NCBI GenBank assembly: GCA_030490835.1
Contig: CM059975.1
Location: forward strand, 6,351,579 to 6,415,578
Origin: Annona cherimola
Lineage: Eukaryota > Streptophyta > Magnoliopsida > Magnoliales > Annonaceae
Direction of reading: 5' to 3'
DNA length: 64,000 nt
Positions 34,189 through 47,300 of this stretch are shown in pieces. The notes below the pieces were generated by a model. The model did not search any database, was not told the origin of the DNA, and saw nothing but the letters and a program-made list of their open reading frames with translations. Positions within the stretch are counted from its first letter, which is position 1. Each line of letters begins with the position of its first letter. Both the position numbers and the translations under genes were made by a program.

Positions 34189-37100
34189 CCTGATTCTGTC
34201 ATAATCTTGTACATTTTGTGCTTTGAAGGGTTGATCCAAAGTATAAAAAATGATAGTACTCAATGTCTGCGTGAAATTTTAGCTATTTGTTTTGCTTGAA
34301 AAGGCAATGTCATTAGAGACAAGGAGTGAGTGGAGATTGGAGAGTAATTCTTTGCCTAACTGTTCCATGCATGGCTATCTGCTACACTCATTTAAGTTTT
34401 CATCAGGAAAGATAAAGAGGAACCTCAATGGTGCAATGACTATGTTCATTTTACAAGTAGGCAGGGAAACAAGCAATCTCTTGGATTTTCGACTATGATG
34501 GTGAGCTGGAGATGGACAGCGGATTTTTCGTTCTTGAGTTTTGACTCCCTTTGGCTCCTGACATCTAAAATAGCCTCTAGATAAGGTGGCCCTTTGAGGG
34601 TGTATGTGAAGACCCAGACCATGAAAATATTATTTTTTATTACTGTTTTGAAGTTCTACTCAGTCTTGGAAAGTCCTAATTTCACTTTTCCTTCAAGGTC
34701 CCCAGGTAATGCTTAAGGTACCATCAAACCTAGACAATTAATTTAGATTGGTAAAAAGCTGCTGATTGCTTCCTGGCTCAAATATCAAAATAGCTGAATT
34801 CCATGTAGTCTAAGATGCAGCTGAGCAGAAAGCAGGTGATCAGAGTGTCCCAGTGCAACACTTGACTGTGGACAACTTGTCAGTTTAAGGTGATCAAGTG
34901 TAATGACCAAAATGTTATGTAGAGGGCATGTTTGGATACCCGCTGCCATAAAAACATTTCACACTCTATAGCTATCATCTTTTTTAATCATTTTTTCATC
35001 ATTACCCCTATCATATCACAACGTTTTCTTCCAATTCAAAAACTTCTACCCCAAAAACTTTTCATCCAAAAGTTGTATCACTTCTCAAACACACTCAAAA
35101 GAAGTAGGACCCAAGGTTGGTTTTTACAGCCCTAGACTTTGGAATAAGTACGAAATTCTGAGTTCCAAACACAAGTAACTTGGATTGGATGGGATTGTTT
35201 CCATGTGATCATTTTTAAAAACATTTGTTCTCTCTGACATTTTTGTGCTTGTGGATCTTCATTTCCAGGTTATCCTGAAAGAGGATATTCCACAGATTGG
35301 GAAAAAAGGAGAAATGATTAACGTTAGGGCTGGATTCTACCGGAACTATCTTCTTCCCCTGGGCAAGGCCCAACTTATGACCCCGCTTATACTCAAGTAT
35401 ACCTCTTTCTTAATTAATTTTCTCTCTGGATTTACTTCTAATAGATTCATATTCATCTAATTTCGTCGACTTGAGAGAGTAAACACGGCCATGGTGAATG
35501 TAGTTGGATAATTAAGGTATATGCAAAAGGATGCGCCCATAACTTCTAAGGATGTGGCTTTATGATCGTTGGCTAATTTTTGTGTGATATTATGTTTTGA
35601 AAATTAATAGAATTGATTCACTGTTGATTGTTTTGTTATCTTCTGGCCAGGATAACTGAATGGTTTCTGGTTAGTGGCAGATGCACAGCTTTGAATTGGA
35701 GTCCATGTTTTATGTGTCATATACTTGTGATCAAAACTGTGATGGATTGCCATTCTTTGCCAGGGAAATGAGGCTGGAAGAGGAGAGAATTGAGGCTGAA
35801 AAGAAGCGGGTATGTATTATTGTTTTAGACTTGTAGCCTGTGCAATATGAACTTTCGGTATTAGATTTTCTCAGGAAAACAAACCGATAGAGTCTGTAAT
35901 AAAATCGTGTGGGTTAGCACATATTAATATCTGTCATTAAGTAGAATCTTTAGTAAAACTGGCAAAAAAATGCTTTGTTAGTGATGTTAATACTGTCAAA
36001 AAACTACTCCAAGGATACATATTTCATTGACATCTTCAATTTATGAATTCTTTAACACTGCATCATACTGCATCATACTGCATCTAGAATCCAGATGATG
36101 GTGCTAACACCCCGCAAAGATGGGAATCTGTGTCCGAACTAAATAAAATCCATATTAATCTTGATCTCTAATGATCCGCTAAAGATGATGAGATCCTACG
36201 ATATAATGGTAAACTGTGGATGACATCCAGCAGCTTTCGAGGTCCTGCCGGACGAAAATAATCAAGAAAATTGCTCTTTGTCACAGGCTTAAAAGAAAAC
36301 CTTTTGAAAGATTTATCCAGGCAACATTTAGCACTAGGTATAGGCTTTTCTAGCGGATCAAATTTATGAAAACCTTAACAAAGCACATACCTATCTTCGC
36401 AAGTTCAAGCTGCTCATTACTCAATTTATGAGCTAAGGATGCCAGACTTAACAAGTTTTATGAAGATGTTAGATTTTTAATGGACCAATTAGGCAATTAT
36501 GACAACATGTTATTAGATGGGATAGAGCTTGCTCTCAAGTGAACCTTTACTAAGCCAGCAAGACCCAAAGTGGAAACAATCTAGTTGAAATTCATAAAAG
36601 AGTCATAAATAGAGGATTTACTATTTATAGTTCATTAGCAATGTCAAAACGTCCCTAAACTTTTCTAATCAAAATTAGGACCCCTCGATATTTTACCTGG
36701 ACCGTTTCCGACAGTAGTAACAACAAGAAAATTTTGTGATGAGATGTTTGTCATAATGTGATGACCCTAAACATTGATAACTATGCTATTTATTGCTGAG
36801 AATAAACAGGAACCAGAATATGGTTGATTCCAAAGTGGTAGTTTGATTCTCTTGCTGTTGGAACTCCCCACACAATGCTGTTTTCGTAGTGAAAACTCTG
36901 AAAATTACTGTTGCGTTTCTTCAGCCTGGTTTTTTGTCTTTATTTTCTATTTGGTTTTGTGTCACATAGTCGTTCATTAGCACCCCCTGTTTTTCAAATC
37001 TTCTTATTCTTCACTAGGTGAAAGATGAGGCAGAGCAACTTGCATTGGTTTTTGAGACTGTAGGAGCCTTCAAGGTGAAGCGCAAAGGTGGAAAAGGAAA

Positions 37101-37480
37101 GCAGATTTTTGGATCGTGAGTAACATAAACGCAGGGTTTATTTTATTAATATTCCATTTTCATGGTGAACTTGGATATTCATGTCTCTCTTTGCAGCGTC
37201 ACGGCACAAGATCTTGTCGAAATTATCAAGGCACAACTTCAGAGGTTTGATTTATTTATTGTATTTTACATGCATAATGGGAGATTCATATAGGTCTACA
37301 TAAATGGATGCATTTGCCTTTTTTCTTAAGTATTTTTTGTTTTTACCCCCTCCTAACAGGGATGTAGATAAGAAGATTATCACTCTTCCAGAGATCCGTG
37401 AAGCAGGGGAATATATTGCAGAGCTGAAGCTTCATCCTGAAGTTACTGCCAGGGTGAGGGTGAACGTGTATGCTAACTAG
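33923..37480 (+). CDS. RPL9: Chloroplast 50S ribosomal protein L9 (bL9c)
   Basis: Six exons (33923-34090, 35269-35396, 35764-35809, 37018-37115, 37197-37244, 37360-37480) join in frame to 202 residues, near the ~197 of the Arabidopsis plastid protein. bL9 is an elongated two-domain protein at the base of the L1 stalk, where it binds 23S rRNA. Residues 1 to about 47 are rich in Ser, Leu and basic residues with few acids, as in a chloroplast transit peptide, followed by [10 protein letters not shown]. The N-domain starts at V57 ([26 protein letters not shown]). The connecting helix has [15 protein letters not shown] and the C-domain [13 protein letters not shown] and [15 protein letters not shown] chose the ATG at 33923 because it gives a complete transit peptide; an in-frame ATG 30 bases upstream adds an atypical cysteine-rich start. 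Intron 1 holds a microsatellite and a MITE. Confidence 0.93.
34110..34188 (+). repeat. (CT)n-(CA)n compound microsatellite
   Basis: About 47 bases of CT repeat run directly into about 32 bases of CA repeat, starting 20 bases after the first donor site of the bL9c gene. It is intronic and likely polymorphic in length. Confidence 0.95.
34924..35095. mobile_element. Tourist-like MITE, copy D (short, inverted orientation)
   Basis: It begins 'gggcatgtttgg' and ends 'ctcaaacacact'. The inverted interior includes 'catcattacccctatcatat', the complement of the family block 'atatgataggggtaatgatg'. At about 170 bp it has lost an internal portion compared with the 275-290 bp copies. It lies in intron 1 of the bL9c gene. 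Confidence 0.65.
36055..36083 (+). repeat. Short tandem repeat 'catactgcat'
   Basis: The unit 'actgcatcat' is repeated three times in intron 3 of the bL9c gene. Nothing further can be said. Confidence 0.6.
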
Positions 37481-39444
37481 GAGAAACCATTTCTCACATT
37501 GCCCCTGACTTAGTTATGGAAAATCAGCATTGCTGCTGTTGCAGGTATGGACTGTTCATAACTTCTAACGATTTACTTGAGAACAAGTTCCTTATCAGAT
37601 TTTATGAAAGATGGGTGTGATTAGCTCACTAAGAGGCCATATGCTAATTTTCTAATATTATCATCCATAATTTATCTGAATACAGTTTCTATGTTCCCAT
37701 TGTTTCCCTGATGGAAACAGTTAATGCAACATTTTGTTATATTGGTTAATACTCATAACTGATTTTGTACTTGTTGGCAATACTCATAACAATACTGATT
37801 TTGGAACACTGACCAGTAGTAGCATCATTTCAAATGCTAATGTAAAGTGTCTCATGGATTTTCACGTGATGATTGTTTGCACCAAATTTGGGGAGCGTAT
37901 GGGATAACTGTAATGTTGGATCCAAGTGGGTTATAAATCATGCATTCTCGGACCTGATAAGTTAAATCCTATATTCACATGTTCATTGAAAATCACAATA
38001 CACTGGTTTTCAATGAACACATGAATGTAAGATCTAACTTATGAGATCTGAGCATTCATCATTTATTACCCATTTGGATGCCAAGAGGAAAGCAGATTCA
38101 CCATCATCAGATTGGATGCATCTGAATTCATTTCTGGGGACCTAGCCGTTGGATACTAGGATGGTCTGGGATCTGTATCGTGATGAATACTCTGTTCACG
38201 ACAGGATATTCTAGTTCAATTGTGATAATCTTTCTGAACTTCTTTATTGAATTGGGAGGAAATTGATTTTTTCCCTTCCCTTTTCCAGTGACATTCGAGA
38301 AAGCTGTTCAACATGCATCATGCATGCGCAGATTTCAGCAGAAGGATGAGGAATTTCCATGTTTCCCCTCTTCCGTGCCCTTTCATTATGGGTCTGACAA
38401 ACATTAACAGTTGAATTTGTTTGTTCACGATTCATTTTTCCCCCCGGCAACTACTAGAACCAAATCTGTTTCCCCACTTAAAACATAACAAAATATTGAG
38501 TTCTTGTTCGTACCAGTTACTCAACTTTTGAATCCTGTCAATTTTCACACGGAGCTGGTGTATACTTTGGATTATTTCAATACTGATCTAAAATTGCGGC
38601 ATTCGAGGGTAAGCAGCCACCGAGTTTGATCCTCCATGTAAGAGCAAAATTGTAGCAAAGGCCTTTAAAATTTTTTCCAATCATGTAAGAAATAACCGAA
38701 CTTTTTCAGAATGGTGCTGACATCATCTTATGATCTTTGGCACCTATGCTGTCTTTTTAAACACACTTGGGTACTTCATTAACAGGCGCAGGAGTGTAGA
38801 TGGGGTCATTTTATTGCTTGCCGAAGTTGCCCTGGTATACGCCTGCACTGGCTACTTGGGGCTTCTATATGTGAATTTGAGGGAGCTCGTAAATCCCATT
38901 CCAGCAAGGCAGCACCTGCCCTGTATTCATTCATTCATTTATACGGTAATAAGCATGTAACAGTCTATGAAAACGGAAGGCCTGCACATTTGTTTATGTC
39001 AAAGTGCACGGAAGACCTAACATTAACCTGAAATGAATTGCAAGTTCATTTATTTCAGCCGATGATTGTCTAAATGATCTCAGAAGAGATTATTGAATGT
39101 TTATTTCATGTTTATATCTGGAAACTAGCTTAAGTGAGCAGCTTGCGTTGAGTATAAAACAGATTTTTTAAAAAAATTCTCATTACAACTATGGAAGAGC
39201 GTAAATACATGACTTTAATTGACACGACATACACAATAATTTACATAAAATTAGCCTTCGATGCCATCCTTTACCTCGCGCTAATAAACGCGACCTGCGA
39301 CCGCCCATTTGAAGTCTTCAAAAATAATGAAATTTACCACAACTAATGAAATAAGAAAAGAACAGAGCAATTTCAGCGCTTTGCACAAGGCAATCCACAT
39401 TTCCATTGTCTTTGCCCTTGTCATTTGCACTACAGCTATACGAC
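37481..39444. other. Convergent intergenic region between bL9c and AIR9
   Basis: It lies between the 3' ends of two convergent genes, so should hold both 3' untranslated regions. A foldback element occurs at 37916-38084. A 76-codon frame at 38730-38960 is hydrophobic in part but matches no family known to me. On the minus strand 'aataaa' near 39050 could serve as an AIR9 polyadenylation signal, about 390 bases beyond the stop codon. Confidence 0.5.
37916..38084. mobile_element. Foldback element, nearly perfect palindrome
   Basis: Two arms of about 76 bp are inverted copies with few mismatches. The left reads 'tccaagtgggttataaatca' and the inverted right 'tccaaatgggtaataaatga'; both meet at 'gttcattgaaaa' with a loop of about ten bases. 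The whole is about 169 bp and would form a long hairpin. Such a short, loop-poor unit fits a foldback MITE. Confidence 0.75.
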
Positions 39445-41351
39445 CTATGTCTCTATTTTCAGAAGAGAATTGAGGGAGGTGCTATTAAATCTCTGGGCAA
39501 GGCCTCTTATCACAAGGACAATGACATCCCGCATATGACGGGTCTGTACCATCAGATCCACTTCATTCTCACTGTCCACAACAATCTTCAGCCGATGCTG
39601 ATCATTCCGAAATAGCTCCACCTACACAAATCTCATGATTTAGAAAGAATTCTCTTATTGAAATGACTATCTATTTCTCTTTTATTTTCCCTTTTTTGAA
39701 TGTGAAGATAAAATCATGTTATACTTGACAACAGTATCAAGGCTTCGGGAGATTCATATGCACATAGTTCTAAAATAAAAATGCTATATGATGGTTTGGA
39801 ACAACTAATGTTCCCTCCATGACATAATGATTCTCTCTTGCTGATGATAAAGAACTTGTTCTTTAGTCATGTTGTCATTAAGCAATGCAGGCAGAAAAAT
39901 TTTCTCAATCTCTGAGACCAACAAAGCCATACAGCAAGTAACTGAGAAATGAGAACTTGTAGCAGAAGTTACAGGAAGCACATGATGGGTCAAATACACC
40001 ACTAAACATGTAGACCTAATCCAACCAAGATTTGAGATTATTAGATCAGAGTCTGGAGCACTTCTGAGGTCCTGATGTTAAAAGGACTCATTTAAAAGAA
40101 CCCAACCATGGCTACCAGTGGTCAAAAACATTTTGCTACTATTCCGTGAGAAAACCCATTCCACGCCAAAGATAGGCTTTGATTTTAGATGAACTTACAT
40201 GAAAAGGAGGAGCATAACTCCCACGGATTTCTGTGGCAGGAAAAGAGGTCTTTGACCCAGGTTTGACAACCTTAACTCTCTTTCTATTAACTTCCAGAAT
40301 TCTTCTTTCAAGAGTTCCCACACCTGCACCCTGTAGCAGAAAGATTTTTAACATATTGTTAAAGGCCCAGAAGGCTTTCGTTAATGGTGCAAAATAAATT
40401 TGATTGCCTAAGTCTTGCACACACCAATGCCTTGGCCTATTGAACCCACCTCGCTTCTGAGGGTCTGCCTCAATGATGATCCAATCATGAGGGATACAAA
40501 GATGTATAAAAGAATGGATGGTTGAATGTAGCTGACAAAATGTTCACGTTTCAATATGTAAGCAGACCAGCTTAGCAAATTTCTCCGGACAGAACTGACA
40601 AAGGGCTATCCAATGTAATGATCTTTTTCTCCAGGCTCATATGATCAGCTGATTTGGTTGGAAGTCTCAGATGCTAGATTTTTTTCTTTCCTATCTATTC
40701 CTCTAGACGTTTTTTTCCTTTACGCAGCTTCTTTTTTTCTACTCTGACCTTGTTTACAAAGAGACAAAAAGGGATCATGAGAGTTATTATAGAAAGTCAG
40801 CTACCTTCTTTAATGACCGATCTCTATCACACAGTGCCTGCATTCAACCACAGCAATAAGATGCATGTTAAATGTCAATAGCAAAGATATATTGCTCACA
40901 GAATTCTGACACAGTAATTGATCTGTAACTGCATCTAATATTTCCTGAAACAATTACAGACTAGAAAAATACAAACAAAAGATTGGTTCTCTTACATTCT
41001 TTGGTGTGTCAAGGAAAGATCGGAAGTTGTTACGTCTTTAGAATTATTGAAGAGAACTCCTAGTGCATTATCTATTGAATTTTGAAAGTTTTTTGTGCTA
41101 AAGATGTTTAGACAGTGACTTGGAAGGTAAAGTTCTTTCTAGAGCTTTTTGCAATTATTTACTGTTGGTAACTTTGACCATTGTTGGTAACTATGGCCAT
41201 GTAAGCACAGGACAAGAAGATTTGAATAGACACCATGATTAAATGAGGGTAAAAAAGTTATTTAAGTATTTTAAAGATATTTGAAAGATCACCTCAAACT
41301 TCACAGATCCAAGATCCAGCTTCTGCTTTACTTCTTTATGGACATCAGGCT
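39445..41351 (-). other. AIR9: AIR9 C-terminal domain exons
   Basis: Four exons follow the last A9 repeat: 41293-41351, 40805-40837, 40199-40330 and 39445-39621 (in + coordinates, transcribed right to left). They encode EPDVHKEVKQKLDLGSVKFE, ALCDRDRSLKK, a basic segment LEVNRKRVKVVKPGSK, and VELFRNDQHRLKIVVDSENE through to the stop. The second is only 33 nt. All four are symmetric or join in phase. This domain is conserved among AIR9 proteins; its function is not established. Confidence 0.93.
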
Positions 41352-44300
41352 CTGCAATGACTCAAAAGGCAATGTGCATAAATAGGAAATAGAATCTGGT
41401 AAACAGAGAATTAAATATAACCAAGATATTATTCCTTCACCAAGAAAATGTTTCAACATTTGATTAACAAGAACTCCATAGATTTCCATGAGAATTTTTG
41501 GAATTCTCCATCCTCAATCACCCTTGCCAGTTCCAAATAAGCTTAGACAGAAGTTTCAATAAGGGAAAAAAAAAAATACTCATTCTTCGACAGTGAGATT
41601 AGGCATCGTAGCCATTCTGAACAAATCAAGAGAACATAATACATTCTATATTCTATATAGGGTCCAATCAACATGTCAAAAGACCAAGGCCTTATGAAAA
41701 AGTAATTAAGTCCTTGTATTCCATCTCATAGTCAAATAGCCGATAACATAGAATGGGCTCATCAAGCATGCAATATACACCACTTCTATGGCTGTTCTTG
41801 GCTGTTATTGTAGTAGGCAGCTTTTCCTTTAGTCGCAGGTAATCATTTTCCTCAAAATAGCATCTGCTTGAAGCAGCCATTCTCAAAATTCACACTCTTA
41901 AGACACAATACTTTATGATACCAAATGTGAAGGGTCTGCCATACCTAACCCAGACTAATTGAAGACTGTATAAATCTGTATATTCCATCCCATCTACCAG
42001 AATACCCAACCTATGCCCTATTTTATAGACTTGGCATGCCAGGACTGTAACACACACCACCCACCAACTACAACAGAGGGAAACAAGCATTTGCATAGAA
42101 CAGCCATGCTGATAGTGTTGTTGTATGGTAGAAAGAAAGAAAGCCAAAATCACAACAGGATGGTCATATTTTGAAGTAAAAAAATTAGTGCCTGCCTAAA
42201 TGAATAAAGTAACAAATAGAAGAAGACTGGCATTTCTAGAATCCACGCCTTGGAATTAAAAAAAAATTAACTCTTACCAACTGCAATCGGTTCTGTTGAT
42301 GCAGAAACAGGCTGTCCCTCAACACCATCCTCTCGTACTGGAGTATAAATTGCAACCAGCCTATAGCCGACATCATCAACATTAGCTTCATACATCCTTC
42401 CTTCCTCCCCTGTGGTGACACAACACAATTGTGGGTGAAACAAGAAGTGACAGTGTGTTGTACATGACATTTTTAATGCATTACATCTACCAGACAGTCA
42501 TAGAACCTCAAGTTGGTGCCAGGGAAAGGATACCAGGTATAGATATAAGATCGGGACTCCCAACCATAGATCTGAGCCACTGAATTCTGCTTTTTCCTTC
42601 TTTCCCTCCACTATATATACCACGAACAGCATACAAATTTGTGTGGAAACCCCTGCCTTCAATTTCCAGCTTATCGACCTTAGGCATTCCTGTAAACAAC
42701 GACAGCTTGAATAAAAAGCTAAAAGTAAAAACTAACCATTAACAAAATAATGCAGCCCCGAGGTGACTGAACAAAAATTCTGGAGGGTGGTCATTGAATT
42801 GAGGAAACTAAAAGCATGTGCCTATATGGTTGCTTACAAATCAGTCCACAGGGATAAACATGTTCGATGGCATTTATCCTGGGAGACGATGAAATTAGAA
42901 AAATCTTTGGCTTTTTCCTTTCTGGTTTCACGAGAAATAATAGGCGCTAAATTTTGGGAATAAGGATTACCGTTCGCTGATACGAGGATTCCAAAATGCA
43001 GGATATAATTGAAGAACCAAGAGAAATTAGCAGTGTATCAGAGGAAAATGAGAAACAGGGAGCCTCTTGCAAATGTAATTTCCATGAGTACCAAAAGAAA
43101 GGATAGCAACTCCATGTGAAAATAATTTAGTGACATTGCTTGGTATAGGAATCAAATATTAGCAGGTTATCTGAAGTAAGACCTGGCAAGACAGGAGTAG
43201 TCACTGCTGATGCTGGTTCACTTGATCTCCCAAAAACATCTGTCACAATACATTCGCATCTCAGATATCGACCAACGTCTTCCAACCGCACCTTGTATGA
43301 GCAGGAACTCTGTGAAGGTAATAGCTCAAACGACTGCTGGTCTTCTGATGATGAAGATAACCTGTACCACAGCACTTATTCTATCATAAAGTAATAATAA
43401 ATTAACAAGGTCGAAAAAATGGTAGTGATCTGCATACCATTGGTATTGAACATCTTTCTTATACATGTCCCACACGTGTTTTTGAACATCATTATTAGGG
43501 ATAACTTCCACTGCTGTCAATATTTCTCCTTCTATTGCCTTTCCAGTGAGAGCAAGCATTTCAATTTCTGGAACCTCTGAGGGAATGTTTGAAAGGTAAT
43601 ATAGTTAGGCGTGATTTAAATGGAGCCAAAGCAGGAGGTATTAGAAAGAAGCAGGATTGCCTGCCAGTGAGAATATTGGAACAATCCTCATTTTTTGGAT
43701 AAATGATCCCAATATTGAAGCATCAAATGTGAGCTACGAACGGAAATATAATACAAAGGTAAGATGCAGCCAAGGAGAAATGGCAATATATACACGTCTA
43801 ATCGAAGTATGACAAACTTGTTTCCTCAAACATGGAATGGATTGGCACACTAAAGTGAACAAAGGAGTTAATGATCCAAAGCTAGTGTTGTGATAGGCAT
43901 ACATCACATTGTACCTTGGGGAATTAAATTTCCCTAGAAATGGAACTTTCCTTTTATTTGCCCAAAACCAGACAACCCTGCGAAAGTATTTTTCAAAAAC
44001 TTGCAGGGAGATGCAAATCACGCTTAACTTCGGCTGTGATTGAACTGTTTGGTAGCTGATACACAAAACAGCAGTCAGCAAGGACTTATTCATTGTGATC
44101 TGCGGGCTACATATATGTTGAATGAGAGATCATATATCATGCCCTTTTTCTTTTCTTTGCTTCATGAGGCAGTGATAAACAAATGGATTATGTCCCTATA
44201 CAGAGGAATTTGAAAGACTATGTTAGACATCCAGGAAGTGAAAGAATTGTTGCTGTGAGAGACAAGTAGGTGAGGTTCTTCTCAGATAACCTGAAACTAC

Positions 44301-47300
44301 AGACTCTGATATGGTTTATGAAACAGTTGGTCAACTGTATTGTGAAGCCATATGAAATGTTAACTGGACGAAGTACTAATGAATTATTCTCTCTCCGCAT
44401 CTTACAATGGAAAAACCAACGAAGTTACCTTGATCAGATCAAATTAGCGTTTCATACTTTGCATGCTAATTAAATTATTGACGGGTAAAAACATTTGAAA
44501 CCTTGCACATGATTCAGATGCATTGATAATATTCTTGAAAAAACACATTATTTTTGGGGGGGAAAAAAAAAACAGACACGCACACAGCGGAATAGAGGGC
44601 AATCCATCCTGAAACTGGGAACTCAAATCATATTCCCCCGTGTAAATAAAGGAAGATTGAATACTTGTAAGGCATGAGCTGCTTTAGAATAATACAGATA
44701 AACAACTACAACGCTCTGGAACAGGTGGAATTTGAGAAGAATTTCTGGTAGACATCACCAGTGGGAAGCAATTTATTCCCAATCCAGGAAATCCAATTGA
44801 GTAGGCTTGGAAATCACTTAAATGCATCTTATTTTTCATACACAGTGCATCTTTCTTCATATACTGATGTGCTGAAACAATTAGGCTGGTTGGTCTAGGT
44901 TTTTACCTGGAAGAATAACATCAGTAGGATCGGATAATACGAGTTCACCAACAACTGAATCTGACCGAACAGGTGTGTAACTGAAAATTGCATTTAATCA
45001 TTAATATAGTAGTCACAAATGATGCTAGATTAAATGGCTGAAACTAAGAAGAAAATTTACTACAGTTCAAAATAATGATCAGCAACGTGCTCAGAATCAA
45101 ACAATAAAAATTGAATGCATTGCAGAGCTTCCGCACCCAGAATATCCCTACTTGTAGGAAGCATAGTAAAGAGGTTTGGTCAACGCCTCAATTTCTTTTT
45201 TGCTTGCAGAAATACACCCTACTCTTTTCGATTCCTCAAAGAGAATTCCTCAAATTTCTTCCCATTTTTGCAGCTCTCATTAGGAAGCAGAAGGATTTTA
45301 ACCCATGACAACTCATTAAAAACTGATTATGAAAAAAGAGGCTGGATCCTATAAGATTGCCCATAAATTTTGCTGATTTATGTGCAGCCAAAAAAATATG
45401 TTTTAATTTTTTTCAATGATATGTGGCAGCACATAGATCAGTTACCATGTGAAATTTTTCGCTTTTTTTAATTTTTTAACATATAATTTTTATTTTCAAA
45501 AACAAAAAATGTGCATGGAAATATGCACATAGTAAGCAACATGTCTATATTCTTTATGTAGTACACAAGGTCATCAACAGCTACTTAGAGTTCATTTGAA
45601 CCTAATGATTTCAGTAAGTTTTGGGTTCACATTTTCTATCAATTATTTTCCCCTTCCAATTTTTTCCTCAGTCACTTGATGACAGACGTCATCCCCATCC
45701 CTATATTGCTGACATTATTTTTTTCCCCATTCAATTCCATTGCAAGCAATCCACTGCACCTATCATGCCCTTAGGTTCTGTCAGGTTCTGGCCTGTTGGG
45801 ACTTGGGACCTGACCAGATCAAGCTTATAAACAACTACCTGGTAAATTTTGGGGAAGGGACAACATTTGTTGATCCAAGTAGCTAGAAGAGCCACTTTGC
45901 TCAAGCTTGAGGGAGGGTTATAAAACATCCCAAAAACAAGGACAAGCACAGTTTATCAAAATTGAACCACTATTAAACTAGCTTGGCCTGTTTGCAACCC
46001 AACATCAAGGGATGTTAAAAGTGAGATTAAGGCCCACAACACGCGCATATCCCACTCATGTGAAAAACATCATTCAGTACTAGCAAGCAAAGTAATAAGG
46101 TGATGATTTGCAAATGCCATGCACCAATCTGCTTCTATTCTCTCTTTCTGTAGAAAGATCCCACTGTCTACCAAAGATCTTGGACCTGAAAAATCATTGA
46201 ATAAAGTTTCTCCACCATTTCACATTTTTTGGACTTGTTAACCATAAATAAGCAGGCGAATTCCTTAAATACCCACGAATTTTACCCTTAATTCCACTTT
46301 CTAAAATGTCTCTTATACCCACGAATTTTCATCTTAATTCCACAGATACCGATGCCATTAGGGATCCGTTTAAGAAGCCATTAACCCCTTGTGAAATGAC
46401 GAACATGCCCATTCATAATCATGATTTTATAGCAAAAAAAAAAATCATATCATAATGAATTTTTAGTAATTCTATAACTATAAAATAATACATTAAAGAT
46501 TCATATCAGGTCAACCTACACGCCTGCCCAAAACTACAGAAGACGAGATGGGTGCCCAAACCTATGGAAAACGAGATGGGTCATCGGTCAGACCCAATTT
46601 ACACCTCCGGTTTAAATTGCATGGTGAGCTGAATATCCTCAGATGATATTATTCATTGTTTCAAAGATCACAATCCCGATCATATAAAAACAACTATATC
46701 CAGCTCAAATGGAATTATTCACCAATTCCAAGATCACAATCTCAAACATATAAAAGCAACTGTATCTCCATGCTCACAACTTCCTGTCAATATCTGTTAG
46801 CAAGAAGGAATACTTACCCAAACAATAAGCGACAATTGTAATCAGCATCTACAACTGCATAAGTATTGGAGTTGGCTTCATTAATGAGAACAATGGTCCC
46901 CTCACTAGTTTCTCTGTACCAGCTAAAATGACTTGACCCCTCATGTCCACCATAATATTTGCCTTCTCCAGAATATATTGAAGAAGACAGCTTTGCAATG
47001 CAAACATTTGAAACAACCGGAGAGGCTGTATTGTTTAAAACATTAGTAAATAAAGGATAAGGCTTCAAAAATTGTGGCTATAATTAATATTTAAACAAGA
47101 ACATACCAGCTTTAACTGGATGTTCACTAATTGCAATTAGTGGTTCTCCTTGTTTCCCATCAGCACGAGTGGGCACCCAATTCAAGCCTAAATAAGCTCC
47201 CACATCCTCTAGTGATGGCTTGTATGTCCTATTTAAGAAAAAATCATCTCATATTCAGAAACAACAAAAGACAAATCTATTCAATGAAATGTAATGTTAT

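Noticed and set aside
36165..36365. Short inverted repeat 'gatccgcta' in bL9c intron 3
   Set aside because: The arms are about ten bases and the interior shows no repeat features; could be chance.
38730..38960. 76-codon frame with hydrophobic stretches 3' of the bL9c gene
   Set aside because: No recognised family, no splice or promoter evidence, and it falls where the 3' flank of bL9c is expected.
41692..42153. Minus-strand open frames between AIR9 exons
   Set aside because: The flanking exons (42278-42409 and 41293-41351) join directly in phase to give the expected family sequence, so this is intron.
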